Shown here: piece by piece, positions 50,001 to 60,024 of the stretch
Position numbering within the stretch: position 1 is the first letter of the stretch
Layout: the number at the start of each line of letters is the position of its first letter
Origin: Distichodus sexfasciatus
Taxonomy: Eukaryota > Chordata > Actinopteri > Characiformes > Distichodontidae
Assembly (NCBI GenBank): GCA_032718565.1
Contig: JAVGVS010000043.1
Location: forward strand, 1,056,042-1,120,041
Length of the DNA: 64,000 nucleotides
Direction: 5' to 3'
Notes under the pieces: generated by a model
Told to the model about the DNA's origin: nothing
Databases searched by the model: none
What the model saw: only the letters and a program-made list of their open reading frames with translations
Translations under genes and position numbers: made by a program

Positions 50001-53000
50001 CAGCTGCAATTTGTCAGACTGTGCGAAAGCCTGTGATTTGTGTGAAGCTCTTTCATCATGACTATTTATGAGAGGGAATCTCCATATTTCTTTAGGCACT
50101 TATTTGATGAGCGGGGCTGTTGCTGTTCTCTTCTACGCTTTATTCTTCTCTCCCCCGAGCTGAGCGCGGAGACCTCAAACTGATACTCGATTCTTAATTG
50201 CTGAAGATTAAGCTTTTGTGTTGTTATGTGGCAATTGGTGATTACTCACTGCGTCGGAGGAGACAAATGAGTGAACAGGAGTCACAGTCTGGAAGTCACG
50301 CAGAAGTCAAGCGCTGTAGACTCATTAATTATGTACATTAGATAGCAGACGCCCTGCTGAGTTTTAGAATTGGGTCTCAAATTAGCCAGAATCTACAAAC
50401 GTTTCTCCTAGGGTCCTTGCTGGTGGGTTTTCATCCTGCCGAGACTCCTATTAGCTACGCTAGCTACATGTTATCCAAAAGCATCTACAATAAATAGTTA
50501 AAGTTAGAGATATTTGTGTAACAGTACTGAAAGCAAACCGAAAAAACGTGATTTCAGGAAGGCAGAATCACGCTACGCCTTACTCCTGCCAGCTACCGCT
50601 ACAAAAGGTCATTTTTAGTTCCGCTGTTTACACCATAACACAGATGTATATTTGGGAAATATTATGTAGGGAGGATTCCTCATTTACATCACGCAAGTGT
50701 GTATAATGGCAGTGATGCAGATCAAAATAAGGGTGTGTTAGGGGTGTTGAAATTAATCTCATAATCGATGCATACGTGGATGATTCTACATCGACATCTA
50801 CATCTACATCAGGTTGATGCTTTGCAGTGGCCGACCATAATTGATTATATCAGTTTTCAACCTGTGGTTCGCTGCCCCTGGTGGTCTGTGACATGCAATC
50901 GAGTTTCACTAGTGAAATCACTTTTTAAAAATATCATTTTATTTATTTTCCAGATGATTTGGACATCTTTATGAATAATTAATGCAAATATCTAAAAAAT
51001 AATCCAAATCATTACTGCACACACGGACACAGCGGACAGCTGCGGAATTCTGAGTGGTGATCCTTGGCACAAAACCAGTTGAAAAGCCCTGGATTACATC
51101 ATAACGTCATTGCTTGATGATTTTCTGGCTACGGCATACAATTCTCATTGAAAAGAACATCTCAGTAGTAACTATGGCTGCCCGATCTGGAGGCAATGTG
51201 AAGTAACGTAGAAAAATTGATGGGATGCAGTGTGATAACGCATCAAACCAAATTGTAGACATGATTATTGTAATTGAATCGAATCGTAAGACCAGTGAAG
51301 GTTCACACCTTTACAAAAAGCACATTTAATATGATATAATAAATTAAGCTGAGTTTTACTTCATAGCTAAGCAATCTTAAGCTGAGTTTTAGACTAGAGA
51401 TCAAACCATGCTACCTCTTTAGTCCGATACGGATACTGATAGCTGTGCTTTGGGATGATATCGGGTACTGATCTCATGCCAGTGTTTCACTAAAAAGCCG
51501 TGTGTCTCACTTTCTGAAAAAGACAGATCATTCTCATGTGTGTACCATCATTTAAAAAAGCAGAGGTATGGACTGAACAGTGGGTTAGGAGAACGGTACC
51601 GCTCTTACTGGTTAGTTGTCCTTTTTGTCATTTGACAGCGCAGATGTCACCAGTAATAATACCTTTATTAAACCTTAAACAGAATGTAGTAAGTTGAGTT
51701 TGGTCTTTGTCATTAGCATTAAATTGACCTTTACAAAGTAGATAAAACAGTACGTCGCTTGTTCTTACTGCTGTAGAAGTAATCTTCTCAAGGGTGTGGG
51801 AGGTGATGCGTTTTGTCCTTTCTGATTGCAGAGAAGCAGCGAGAGCTGGCCAGGAAGGGCTCAGCGAAGAACGGAACCGTAGGCAGCCCAGTCAATCAGC
51901 AGCCCAAGAAAAACACAGTAATGGCCAGAACGCGGTAGGACATCCGGCCTGCTTCTGCTGGAGACTCATTACTGGGAAATGATATGTTGTCTAGGGAGAT
52001 CTTAGACTAGCCGTCATAATGCGTATTAAAACTGATTAAAATGTTAAAAATGTTGCAAGTATTAATTATTTTTTTTAATCAACATTGTCAGCATCTGTGT
52101 ACATTAAAGCATAGCACAGAATGTGAATGAAACCGGTAAGAACCAATGTCTGAGAGGGCTAGCGGGCCTGTGAATGTTAATGTGAATAAGGATGGAGAGA
52201 GGAGTTCGTTTGGCTGCTCTCCCGCTGGGATTAGAGGAGATGAGAAGACTTTAGCACGGAGTGCAGGTCTCTAGATTAGCCGGACAGAGACCAGCACGGC
52301 GAGGCTGCAGACTACAGATTAACCCAATCCTTTGTTCCATAGAGACCAGAGAAGCACGCTTCACTGGTTAAGGGAGTTCTCGTAACGTCACTGTTGTTAA
52401 AATTCTGCTTTTGTTACTTCTCAGTCATTTTCTTATTTTCCAATTTAACCATCAGTGTTTTGAAATTTGAAAATCTGCGTTAAGCAAGTGATTATTCAGT
52501 CTGCTTTTCATTTTACCTCATCTGTTAAAGTGTTGAGAAGAAAACTCTGGTCCAGGCTTGGACTTGATGAACCTTGATGCCACACTCCAGTATTTTTCAC
52601 TGTTAACTCTTCTGTTATGTTCATTTCTCAGAAACACCAATGATGTTCCTGGGTCAGTTTGATCTGGGACGTGTTTAATTATCCAAAAGTGTCAGAAACC
52701 AAAAAATCCCAATAAACATAGTTTATATCTCATTATTAACTCCATCACTAACCATTTCAATCAATATTTGGTGTAATGGTGTTACTTATCTCTCACAGAT
52801 CATGGTTTAATGAGGATAATTCACTCGTTTTTCATTAGAAAATGTATTTTAAAACTTTTTTAATGTACATTGGAAAGACCTACATTTAAAATACAATAGT
52901 TTTACATGACATTGATTGTTTTATATTTTATTTTATAATATTTTTTTTTTTCTTTTTATGTAGTGATGTAGATAAAGTAACATCTGACAACCTCTTCTGT

Positions 53001-56000
53001 TCTGGGTCAGATTGACTCGCTGACTTAAGCCAAGCACAAGAAGTTTCATACTGAAAAAATACTTTAAACTTAAAAAAAAAAAAAAACTGTCTCGATGTTG
53101 AGCAGTAATGAGAGACAAGCTACAGGTAGAAAGTTAAACAGAGTTTTGTTCTCACTGTTTAAAATCTACTACAGACTGGAACCAATAATTAGTTCTTCTT
53201 CTTATCTGAACAGATAGAAGTACGTAAACAAGTTTAGATTGATGCATGAAATGTATTTTAGTTCTTTTAACAGTCAGAAAAGAGCATGTTGAAATGTCTA
53301 ACTTATCCTTCATCACATTTCTGTTGTAGGTTGGTTGTTCCAAATAAAGGCTACTCCTCCTTAGACCAGAGTCCAGATGAGAAGCCTCTGGTAGCGCTGG
53401 ACACAGACAGGTACAAATACTTCAATGCTGTTCAATACTTTCATCTGAAGGATGCTGTGTCAGTTTTATGTTGCTCAGACTCTTGAAAAGAACTAGACAC
53501 TTAACATGACCAAATCCGGCACGCTTCAGAAGGGTGTGAGAAAATCTCATCCATAAAAGCCTTGCAATTAACTCCGAAGATCTTTCTATTGCTGCAGAAC
53601 ACTGGGGAATCCGTATAATTAGCCCTGGCCAAATGGATTATCTTAAATCTTTGCGAAACTGATTTAGGCTTCAGAAACTCAGATTAATTCAGATTTTTTT
53701 AAAATAATAAGATGTATGGTTTTTTTCCAGATCAGGTAATGTATGCTTTTACATCTTTTTGTTGATGACATCAAAACCACATCATTCAAAGTTTCCCCAT
53801 AGGTTACAAATAACATTATTGAATGCACTGATTAAAGTGATGTTTGTCAAAAAAAAAAATAGGTGAAAAATTGTTTAATACACTGCCCGGCCCTCAAAAA
53901 AGTCACCATCTGGATTTAACTATGCAAATAGGTAAAAGCCTCCCATTGGATAATTACTGCATGGACGAATATGTTTCAACACGTTATTTAACCCTAACTG
54001 ATGCAGTGAGTAGCTTCCCATTTCTTAAACAACCATGTCGGAAGACACATCTTGTGGTCGTGGAAAAGATGTTAATCTTGTTTCAGAAGGGTCAGATTGT
54101 CGGCGTGCATCGAGCAAAGAAAACATCTAAGGAGATTGCTGAAACGTATAAAATTGGGTTAAGAACTGTCCAACGCATTATTAAAAACTGCAAGGATAGT
54201 GGGGAACCATCATCTTCAAGGAAAAAAATCTTGAAATCAAATCGTGGAAAAACAACAGTAGAACTCACAGCTATGTTTACTAGTGAAAGTAAGAGCATTT
54301 CCACACGCACAATATTCCAAGATGACAATGCCAGGATTCGTCGAGCTCAAACTGTGAAAGAGTGGTTCAGGGAGCATGAGCAGAGGTGGGCAAAGTAGCT
54401 AACTTCATTACTTAAGTGAAAGTACAGATACCACTAGTCAAATGTTACTCCAATACAAGTGAAAGTCGTACAGTCAGATTTTACTTAAGTTAAAGTACTG
54501 AAGTACTTGTTTCAAAAAATACTTAAAAGTACATCTTTCACCGCATTGTTGCATCATTCCCACAACACTTATAATGCCTAATGCCTCTGACTAGCTTGTA
54601 GAACCTGTAGAATAAGGAATTGGTAGAATGTTCCAGAATGAAACAACTTAAACTGATGAAGAAAACCAGTCTTTAGTTTATTTTATGAATTAATTGTAAG
54701 ACTACACACCAAACAAAACAGCATGGTAGTGTTCTGACACAGCTCTGGCAGTGTGTGCACACATGTGTATGGTAATCAGGAGGACAGTGCAGTAGCTGTA
54801 AATGCAGCCTGCTCAGAATATAAAATCAACATTCCAACCTGCTTAAAACCCAGCTCTACACCTCTAGCTTCATGACTTTACAACAGCAACAATGTTCTAA
54901 TCAAGACAGAAAACAGCAGAACTGTCTGAACTTGGTTTTATAGTTCCAGTCTACAGGCGTGATGTAACCTACTGATTACTGATAGACTGTCACCGTTTTA
55001 GAAAAGGGAGAATAACATCCACTTTATCCACAGACTTGAAAGTAATGAGTAACGAGAACCTTGATAGAAATGTAGTGAAGTAAAAAGTACAGTATTTGTC
55101 TTTAAAATGTAGTGAAGTGGAAGTCATAAGTTTCCAAATAAAATACTACTCAAGTGAAGTACAGATACTCAAAAACTCTACTTAAGTACCGTACTTCAGT
55201 AAATTTACTTAGTTACTGTCCGCCTCTGAGCATGAGGCGTCATTTTCACTCATGGATTGGCCACCACAGAGTCCAGACCTTAGCCCCATTGAGAATCTTT
55301 GGGATGTGCTGGAGAAGTCTTTGCGCAGCAGTCCGACTCTTCCATCATCACTACAAGATCTTGGCAAAAAATTAATGTAACTCTGGACGGAAATAAATGT
55401 TGTGACATTGCAGAAGCTTATCAAAACAATGCCATAGCGAATGTGATCAAAGCTAAAGGCGGTCCAATGAAATATTAGAGTGTGTGACTTTTTTTTTGGG
55501 CCGGGCAGTGTATTATTTAGTTGTTTACAGTCCTGCTAGATATCCATGTCCAGTATGTCACTTTCATTGGTGGATCTCTGCTAAACGTTGTCTTTGCTTT
55601 CAACCCCTGTGAGCTCAGCCCTGTCCATGTCAGTCTGTCCATGATTTGGTCATGCATTAGATCACACAGCTCCACTTTTTCACTCTGCTATCACACTTGT
55701 GTGATTCAATCCTCTCTCTTCTGTCTTCTGTCTCGATGGCTTTCTTTGTTCCCTTTGCCTTGTTCTTTTTTTTCCCTCATCTGTTGGACTCTAATTCGAC
55801 CAATTCTTTCTTACTGTTGAGCCGTTTCTCATCAGACTCTCACAGTGTATATGTGGGTTTTCATGATTAAGCACTTCCATTTAAACACAGTGAACAGTAG
55901 TTATATTTATTATTATTATTATTATTTTATTTTTAATTTTGCTGTTGTGTTCCTTTATTTAAAAGGTATCTATAAGTTAGACAGTGACAATGCATATTCT

Positions 56001-58176
56001 GTTCATTTAAGAACTCCACCGTGATTTTCCGTAAATAGTCAAAAATAGCTACACCCAGCCTCTTGCATCTATAAGCCGATATCCAAATTGCGCAGCACTT
56101 GCTGACCTATTGATTTCCAATGTGCAGATTGATAATGTCAGGCTGAATATTGCATTTTTCGACATTGAATTGTCCTGTCAATATATTGTTTTGGTATAGG
56201 CCCAATACCATTACCACTAACAAAGGGTAAGCTATAACATTTCAGCAAGGCAACATAACACTTCCGCATTATCATTTGTGATCAAATTGTAATTAGCCTT
56301 AAACAGAATCACGTTTTGCAAAACATATTGGGCTGGTTTCTCGTGCATGGATTAAGCCTAGTCTTGGACTAAGTTGTAGTACCTGTGGAGATTTACCATT
56401 CAAACTCAAAGCTAGTCTAGGCCTAGGCTTAATCCTCGACTGGGAAATTGACCCATTTACATTTACTTAAGCCTTTAATTGTTGTTATGTTTACTTTTAC
56501 CCCATTAGTTAATCACTGCAGTAACAGCACTTTTGAAGTAGTCATTTTTGCATATTGCTAAAATGCAGTATCAGCGCTCTTGCGCTGTCATGCATCTCAA
56601 TTACTGTCATCATAATTAGCAAATTTACTCAGCGTCTTTTAGCAAAAGTGCACCCACTAATTAGTTTAAAAATGATTTGTGCTTCAATTTAAGTGGATCT
56701 GAATGGTCCTCTTATCTTGAAAACCGTTGGTATTCAAGCCCTGTATAACGTACACTTTCTGTCAACGTGGTTTGCTAAAAAAAATAATAGAAGGTGTCAT
56801 TACAAAAAGAATAGAGAATAGTGAATTTAAAAGCACATTGATTAAAAGCAGGCTGATCAAAAGCCTAAGAGCAAAGAAATAGAGCTGAAGTGAATGTGCA
56901 GTGCTTGAGAGTTCCAGGCTCAGGTCTGAGACCTCTCAAACTTAAATAATGTGAGTCCATGAATAATACATAACTTGTCCCCAACAAAAGGTTGAATTGT
57001 GCAGTTGTTTACTTGGAGATTTGTGGTGATAATGGTCCGTGTCTGTAACGTTTTCTTTCAGTGATGACGACTTCGACATGTCTAGATACTCTTCTTCAGG
57101 ATACTCCTCGGCTGAGGTGAGATGTCTCAGGGAGCAGGTATCTAACAGGCTGGACTCAGGTTTCATCACACCTTTTCTAAATCATCTCACCGTCATTTGG
57201 AAATCACTAGGGGTGCCCGATTCAGAAAATCTTTGATTCCGAATTTTGGGCTCTCAATTCGATTTGATTCCGAATCTTGGGCTCACGACTCGATTCAAAA
57301 TCGGTTCACGATTCATAAGGAATTCACGATTCAATACATAGATGAATTCAATACATAGATGTTTCCAGATTTTTTCCAGCTGTTTTGAGTTACTTTTCCC
57401 ATTTGACCGTGGCAGCCAGCGGCAATCACACTGAATCAGATATAGTTTATTAAATGTAATGCATATGTACACATACTGACTGCTTTTTTTTTTTCATGCT
57501 CATGCAAAGGAGGTCTATCTGGGCAGATTTCGACTTGCGCCATTTATAGGATTAGCAAGCTGAACTCGTGTTGGGGGGAAAAAGTAAACTAGTGACATTA
57601 CGTTAGTTGAAAAATATGAACAGATTTCTTGGCACGCATGAAACAATTTTGATTCGACAGAGAAAGATTGTGATTTTTTTTTTTTTATGTGTGTGAGGGC
57701 TATAGAATATTGTTGTATTGAATTTTTTTGATTGTTTATTGGACTAATTATTGGACTAATTGTCGATTTGGTACCTCTTGCTTTGTGCTTTGTCAAAATC
57801 TGCTGTTTTAAATTCCTAAGAAATATGGAACCTTTTGTAATGGTTATGGACTCCGAAGAATCGGTATCTAATCATTCAACATGATTGGTCCAAAATGCAA
57901 AAAACCAGAAACAGTGCCGAACCACTCATTCTTCATGAATCTTCTGTGAGATTGGCTTGGCTGTAATAATGAGATCTGCACTGACCAACACAACCCTCCA
58001 ACCTATATCCTTTTTAGCAAATCAACCAAGATCTGAACATCCAGCTGCTGAAAGATGGCTACCGGCTGGACGAGATCCCGGACGATGAAGATTTGGACCT
58101 CATTCCCCCAAAATCGGTCAACCCCACCTGCATGTGTTGCCAGGCCACGTCCTCTACAGCCTGTCAGATCCAGTAG
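38035..58176 (+). CDS. fam219a: fam219a, complete six-exon coding region
   Basis: Join of 38035-38094, 48687-48786, 51832-51934, 53330-53410, 57062-57116 and 58018-58176; 558 nt, 185 residues plus TAG. The product is recognised as FAM219A from its start MMEEIDRFQVPP, the segment YKPSPLQVK (44-52), the block NKGYSSLDQSPDEKPLVALD (93-112), the Ser/Tyr-rich RYSSSGYSSAE (123-133), the acidic DEIPDDEDLDLIPPK (151-165) and the Cys-rich tail CMCCQ (171-175). Length equals the human protein as I recall it, and the C-terminal half is nearly identical to it. No signal peptide or membrane segment is visible; the protein looks soluble and largely disordered, with a basic middle (54-66, 79-88). No biochemical function is established for the family and none is inferred here. 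FAM219B is excluded because its N-terminus and tail differ. All junctions are GT-AG and no frame break is present. Confidence 0.97.
38990..39155 (-). repeat. degenerate tRNA-derived SINE, family B, in intron 1
   Basis: On the minus strand it reads GTGGTGACCTAGTTGTGAGA, then GGGTGTTCGAGTCCGCAGAG (B box), then AAGTTACTCCAGGGAGACTG. This is the same layout as the copy at 4313. Old and decayed. Confidence 0.6.
39156..41869. other. intron 1 unique sequence with candidate enhancer islands
   Basis: No repeat recognised. The segments 39640-39910 and 40130-40420 are complex, contain CAGCTGAGC, TAATGGC and AATTAGCC motifs, and look unlike the surrounding AT-rich intron. Their conservation is untested. 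Confidence 0.35.
41872..42402. mobile_element. Tc1/mariner palindromic MITE, about 210-bp arms
   Basis: Ends are CAGTACTGTGCAAAAGTTTT and its exact inverse, flanked by TA at 41870-41871 and 42403-42404. The arms pair for roughly 210 bp on each side (for example CTTCTAGGTACACTTGCACA against its inverse near 42205) with scattered differences; the loop is about 110 bp. No transposase. The transcript of intron 1 across it would fold into a long hairpin. Confidence 0.9.
42403..45141. other. intron 1, mostly unique; (CT)n at 44639-44663
   Basis: AT-rich intron sequence with one CT run. Open frames around 43443-43731 have no splice support or family signature. Confidence 0.45.
45142..45541. mobile_element. 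hAT MITE, TAGGGATGCACGATA ends, 8-bp TSD
   Basis: TAGGGATGCACGATA at the left and TATCGTGCATCCCTA at the right are exact inverted repeats. ATACAAAT is duplicated at 45134-45141 and 45542-45549. Subterminal ATCGG/CCGAT words are typical of hAT ends. 400 bp, non-autonomous. Confidence 0.92.
45967..46517. mobile_element. hAT MITE, TAGAGGTTGACTGAT ends
   Basis: Left TAGAGGTTGACTGATATTGA; right ATAATCAGTCAAACCTTA, imperfect inverse. Flanks GTCCAAAG (45959-45966) and GCCCAAAG (46518-46525) differ by one base, consistent with an old 8-bp duplication. Internal TATCGG-like motifs. No coding frame. Confidence 0.82.
46526..47109. other. intron 1, nothing recognised
   Basis: Unique AT-rich intron sequence between two mobile elements. 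Confidence 0.45.
47110..47350 (+). repeat. tRNA-derived SINE, family A copy 7
   Basis: The most intact + copy: GCAGTTGGTGGGGTAACGGT (A box), GCAGGTTTGAATCCAGGG (B box), body GATGGGTCAAATGCAGAGGT, tail CAATGACAAATAATCACTCA. Confidence 0.9.
47487..48447. mobile_element. hAT-like element, TAGAGCTGCAAC ends
   Basis: Left TAGAGCTGCAACTACCGATT with GTAATCGAG; right ATTCGAATAATTGTTTCAGC then TGTA, an imperfect inverse. Repeated AATCGA/TTCGAAT words at the ends fit a fish hAT family. No target duplication is seen, so it is old or its ends are slightly misplaced. Confidence 0.55.
48687..48786 (+). CDS. fam219a: fam219a exon 2, residues 21-54 (part)
   Basis: Begins after CTCAAG with DPAATPTSEADSDTRETE and runs to YKPSPLQVKI; ends one base into codon 54 at donor GTGAGC. 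The first half (25-39) is the most variable part of the protein, rich in Asp, Glu, Thr and Ser; the second half, MAINYKPSPLQVK, matches the family closely. The upstream pyrimidine tract is weak (TGTATTTGTGTGTCTC), so inclusion could vary, but the frame needs 100 nt here to join exon 3. Confidence 0.95.
48787..50727. other. intron 2, left part, candidate enhancer island
   Basis: Unique sequence. The segment 49890-50420 is the most complex (CAGCTGCAATTTGTCAGAC, ATTGGTGATTACTCACTG) and is a candidate intronic regulatory element. No further exon recognised. Confidence 0.35.
50728..51314. mobile_element. probable hAT-like fragment in intron 2
   Basis: Left TAAGGGTGTG and right CACACCTTTA are inverse with one mismatch; inner parts contain AATCTCATAATCGATGCAT and AATTGAATCGAATCG, typical of the fish 'aggggtgt...aatcg' hAT families. 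No convincing duplication, so the call is tentative. Confidence 0.45.
51832..51934 (+). CDS. fam219a: fam219a exon 3, residues 54-88 (part)
   Basis: Acceptor TTTCTGATTGCAG; the first two bases complete Glu54. Encodes the basic segment EKQRELARKGSAKNG and then GSPVNQQPKKNTVMARTR, the most positively charged stretch of the protein. It ends two bases into codon 88, at donor GTAGGA, a weaker donor than the others. The reading frame continues past the donor in genomic DNA, so read-through alone would not give an immediate stop. Confidence 0.95.
53330..53410 (+). CDS. fam219a: fam219a exon 4, residues 88-115 (part)
   Basis: Acceptor CATTTCTGTTGTAG; the first base completes Arg88. Encodes LVVPNKGYSSLDQSPDEK and PLVALDTD, the block shared most strongly between FAM219A and FAM219B (NKGY, QSPDE, LDSDSD-like). 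Ser-Pro at 102-103 is a possible proline-directed phosphorylation site (inference). Donor GTACAA is non-optimal. Intron 4 after it carries the nested Tc1/hAT insertion. Confidence 0.96.
53881..55510 (+). pseudogene. Tc1/mariner transposon with deleted transposase, split by a hAT element
   Basis: Ends CACTGCCCGGCCCTCAAAAA and, inverted, TTTTTTTTGGGCCGGGCAGT followed by G; TA at 53879-53880 and 55511-55512. The + strand keeps a transposase N-terminus (54040-54300: EIAETYKIGLRTVQRIIK helix-turn-helix), then jumps to QDDNA (54318-54332), so most of the region with the first catalytic Asp is deleted. After the hAT insertion the frame resumes with DWPPQSPDLSPIENLWD (near 55253-55305), the catalytic Glu block, and stops at 55377. 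Without the hAT and its duplication the element would be about 774 bp. It cannot make active transposase. Confidence 0.9.
54381..55228. mobile_element. Tol2-like hAT non-autonomous element, 8-bp TSD, nested
   Basis: Starts CAGAGGTGGGCAAAGTAGC and ends AGTTACTGTCCGCCTCTG. AGCATGAG is duplicated exactly at 54373-54380 and 55229-55236. Both ends are rich in AAGTAC/GTACTT words, as in the element at 34-943, but the interior differs. 848 bp, no transposase frame. Confidence 0.92.
55513..57061. other. intron 4, right part, includes a small MITE
   Basis: About 56328-56452 is a MITE-like palindrome (GGCTGGTTTCTCGTGCATGG at the left; TTAATCCTCGACTGGGAAAT at the right; GGATTAAGCCTAGTC and GCCTAGGCTTAATCC inside). 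A TTA repeat sits at 55906-55926. The rest is unique AT-rich intron. Confidence 0.55.
57062..57116 (+). CDS. fam219a: fam219a exon 5, residues 115-133
   Basis: Acceptor ACGTTTTCTTTCAG; the first base completes Ser115. Only 55 nt, coding DDDFDMSRYSSSGYSSAE. The acidic DDDFD next to a Ser/Tyr cluster resembles casein-kinase-type phosphorylation context (inference). Ends in phase 0 at donor GTGAGA. An hAT-like fragment begins about 90 bp into the following intron. Confidence 0.96.
57208..57480. repeat. hAT-like terminal fragment in intron 5
   Basis: Starts TAGGGGTGCCCGATTCAGAA with repeated GATTCCGAAT and CGATTCA words, the texture of a hAT end. No matching right end was found before exon 6, so it is a fragment or the right end is decayed. 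Confidence 0.45.
58018..58176 (+). CDS. fam219a: fam219a exon 6 (terminal coding part), residues 134-185 and stop
   Basis: Acceptor ATATCCTTTTTAG, phase 0. Encodes QINQDLNIQLLKDGYRLDEI, then the acidic PDDEDLDLIPPK and a tail with Cys at 171, 173, 174 and 182, ending CQIQ-TAG. This is the family's signature C-terminus. The clustered Cys could be lipidated or bind metal, but nothing in the sequence decides it. The frame stops at 58174-58176. Confidence 0.97.
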   Translation, partial: QINQDLNIQLLKDGYRLDEIPDDEDLDLIPPKSVNPTCMCCQATSSTACQIQ

Positions 58177-59867
58177 CCCAGCCCCCATCTCCTGTCCCCC
58201 TGTATATGTGAGTTTACCTCACCCTCAAGGTAGAATAACTACTTAGAAGAATTAAAAAACATTTTAAAAGCTAACATCTCAAAGAAGGGAAATGCACAAG
58301 ACGAGATACATGAAGTGGATGCTTCCTCCTATGGTAGGATGTGTGGAACTTTGTATCACCACCAGAGGGAGATGAGAGGGTTAGATGTGCATATTAGTGA
58401 GTGTGTGGAAGAAAAAAACAAATGCACAGTTTAAAATAATTGAGGAAAAAAAGACAAACGATATAACATTTTTCTTAGTTATGTCCGATCACAATTATTT
58501 CAGTTATTGCAACATGGGGGGAGTAATCTTTGGACTGAAAGGGAGATGCCATAGCTCTTCCTTCTCCTCTGGTTAATGAGGCTTTTGATCAATTTCTGTA
58601 CACTCATCATATCCTAGACAAGGTTACTTGATGTTAATCTCCTAAAACATGAAGTCAAGGCACTTGACTGCCATTGATTGCATGGTACGGCTTGAAATTT
58701 AACACCATATCAAAACATCACCCAAGCTGTGGTGAGGGACTGAAATGTACTAAACTTAAATAAGAGATTTATTTATTCAGCTTTCATCCACTGAAGATTG
58801 CTTGAGCTGAATGATATTTTCTGGATTTTTTTTTTAATCATTTTATATGCTGACCCACATAAACATCTGTATATTACATTAAAGCGATGACGAGCAGCTA
58901 AGGGAAAGATAAATGAGTGTTAGTAGACTGTTCTCGGCACAGCCATGTTCAGCATTTATTGACTTTTTCTTCTGATATGGTAATAACTAGGACTTTACTA
59001 ACGAGATGCATCCTAGGATTTAATTTGGCATGACTGCGTTGGGAGATGTTTGCTTTTATTTGTACAAAACAGCATCAAATAGCATCGTTTTTGCCAGATC
59101 CATATCCCATACAAACACGTTGCAACTTCTTGTAATATGCCTAAACAATTGCTGAGTGGTTTTTCTCTTTTTCTCCTATCTTATTCGTGCCAAAAGCATA
59201 AAGAAGAGCTCATAATACGAACGGAGACAGTAGAAAGGAATTCATCAGTCGAGTCAAGAACCGAAATGTCACGATAATTTGAGATTTCAGCCATATGATG
59301 CCACGCAGTAGAAAACCACCCGTTAGATGATTGTCTTGCACTAGCATTGCTCAAAAATAAAAGTTCTCATGCGACAGTTTGAGGGAAGTGAAACACTGCC
59401 CTCTGCCAATCTAGAACATAGCAATGTGAAATAGCCAACAAAACAAATTAATCTGGAAGAAGCCCTAAAAAGCTGAACAGAAGTGAATTTTCACACTTCT
59501 TGTTTCATTGCAAGGAATGGTGGCATGATGAACGTGCCCAGTATAACGCAAATACGCTGCTTCGAATGTCTCGTTTCATGTGTTGGAAGCTGATTATTCT
59601 TACTCGATGCATTGTGTTGTGTCATAACATATAGTGTGTCCGCGTGTGAAGTGCCACCTGTTCCGGCTGCCAGTTCTTGGCTGTTATTTGTGTATCGCAC
59701 ACCTCCAGCTGTCCTAAACGTCAGGTTACTTTAGAGGAATGTATTAACAGGACTAGTAATGGAATTTTATATATGTTTAACAAATGTGTAGATGTTTTTT
59801 TTTGGTTTGTTTTTGTTTTTTTGTTTTTTTTATAAGTGAGAAAGCTGAATGAGTACTTACTTTAGGA

Positions 59868-60024
59868 CAGCATTTCTCAATCCCATATTCGGTATTTCCT
59901 GCACTGTCGCACGCTGGTCCTACGTTGCTAATTAGCTAATCAGTGGCATCAGCTGTGCTGTGGGTCGGGAAAGTCGAATCTGTGCACAGCGGTGGTCCGT
60001 GAGGACTGGGATTGAGACACGCTG
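59868..60024. mobile_element. 157-bp hAT MITE in the predicted 3' UTR
   Basis: Ends CAGCATTTCTCAATCCC and GGGATTGAGACACGCTG are inverse with two mismatches. CTTTAGGA is duplicated exactly at 59860-59867 and 60025-60032. It lies between the stop codon and the likely poly(A) site, so it would be part of the mRNA. Confidence 0.88.

Noticed and set aside
51405..51490. Possible hAT end with GATATCGGGTACTGAT
   Set aside because: Too short, and no partner end or duplication was found.
53844..54398. Functional transposase gene (184 codons)
   Set aside because: It lacks the first catalytic Asp region and is cut by a hAT insertion; a pseudogene.
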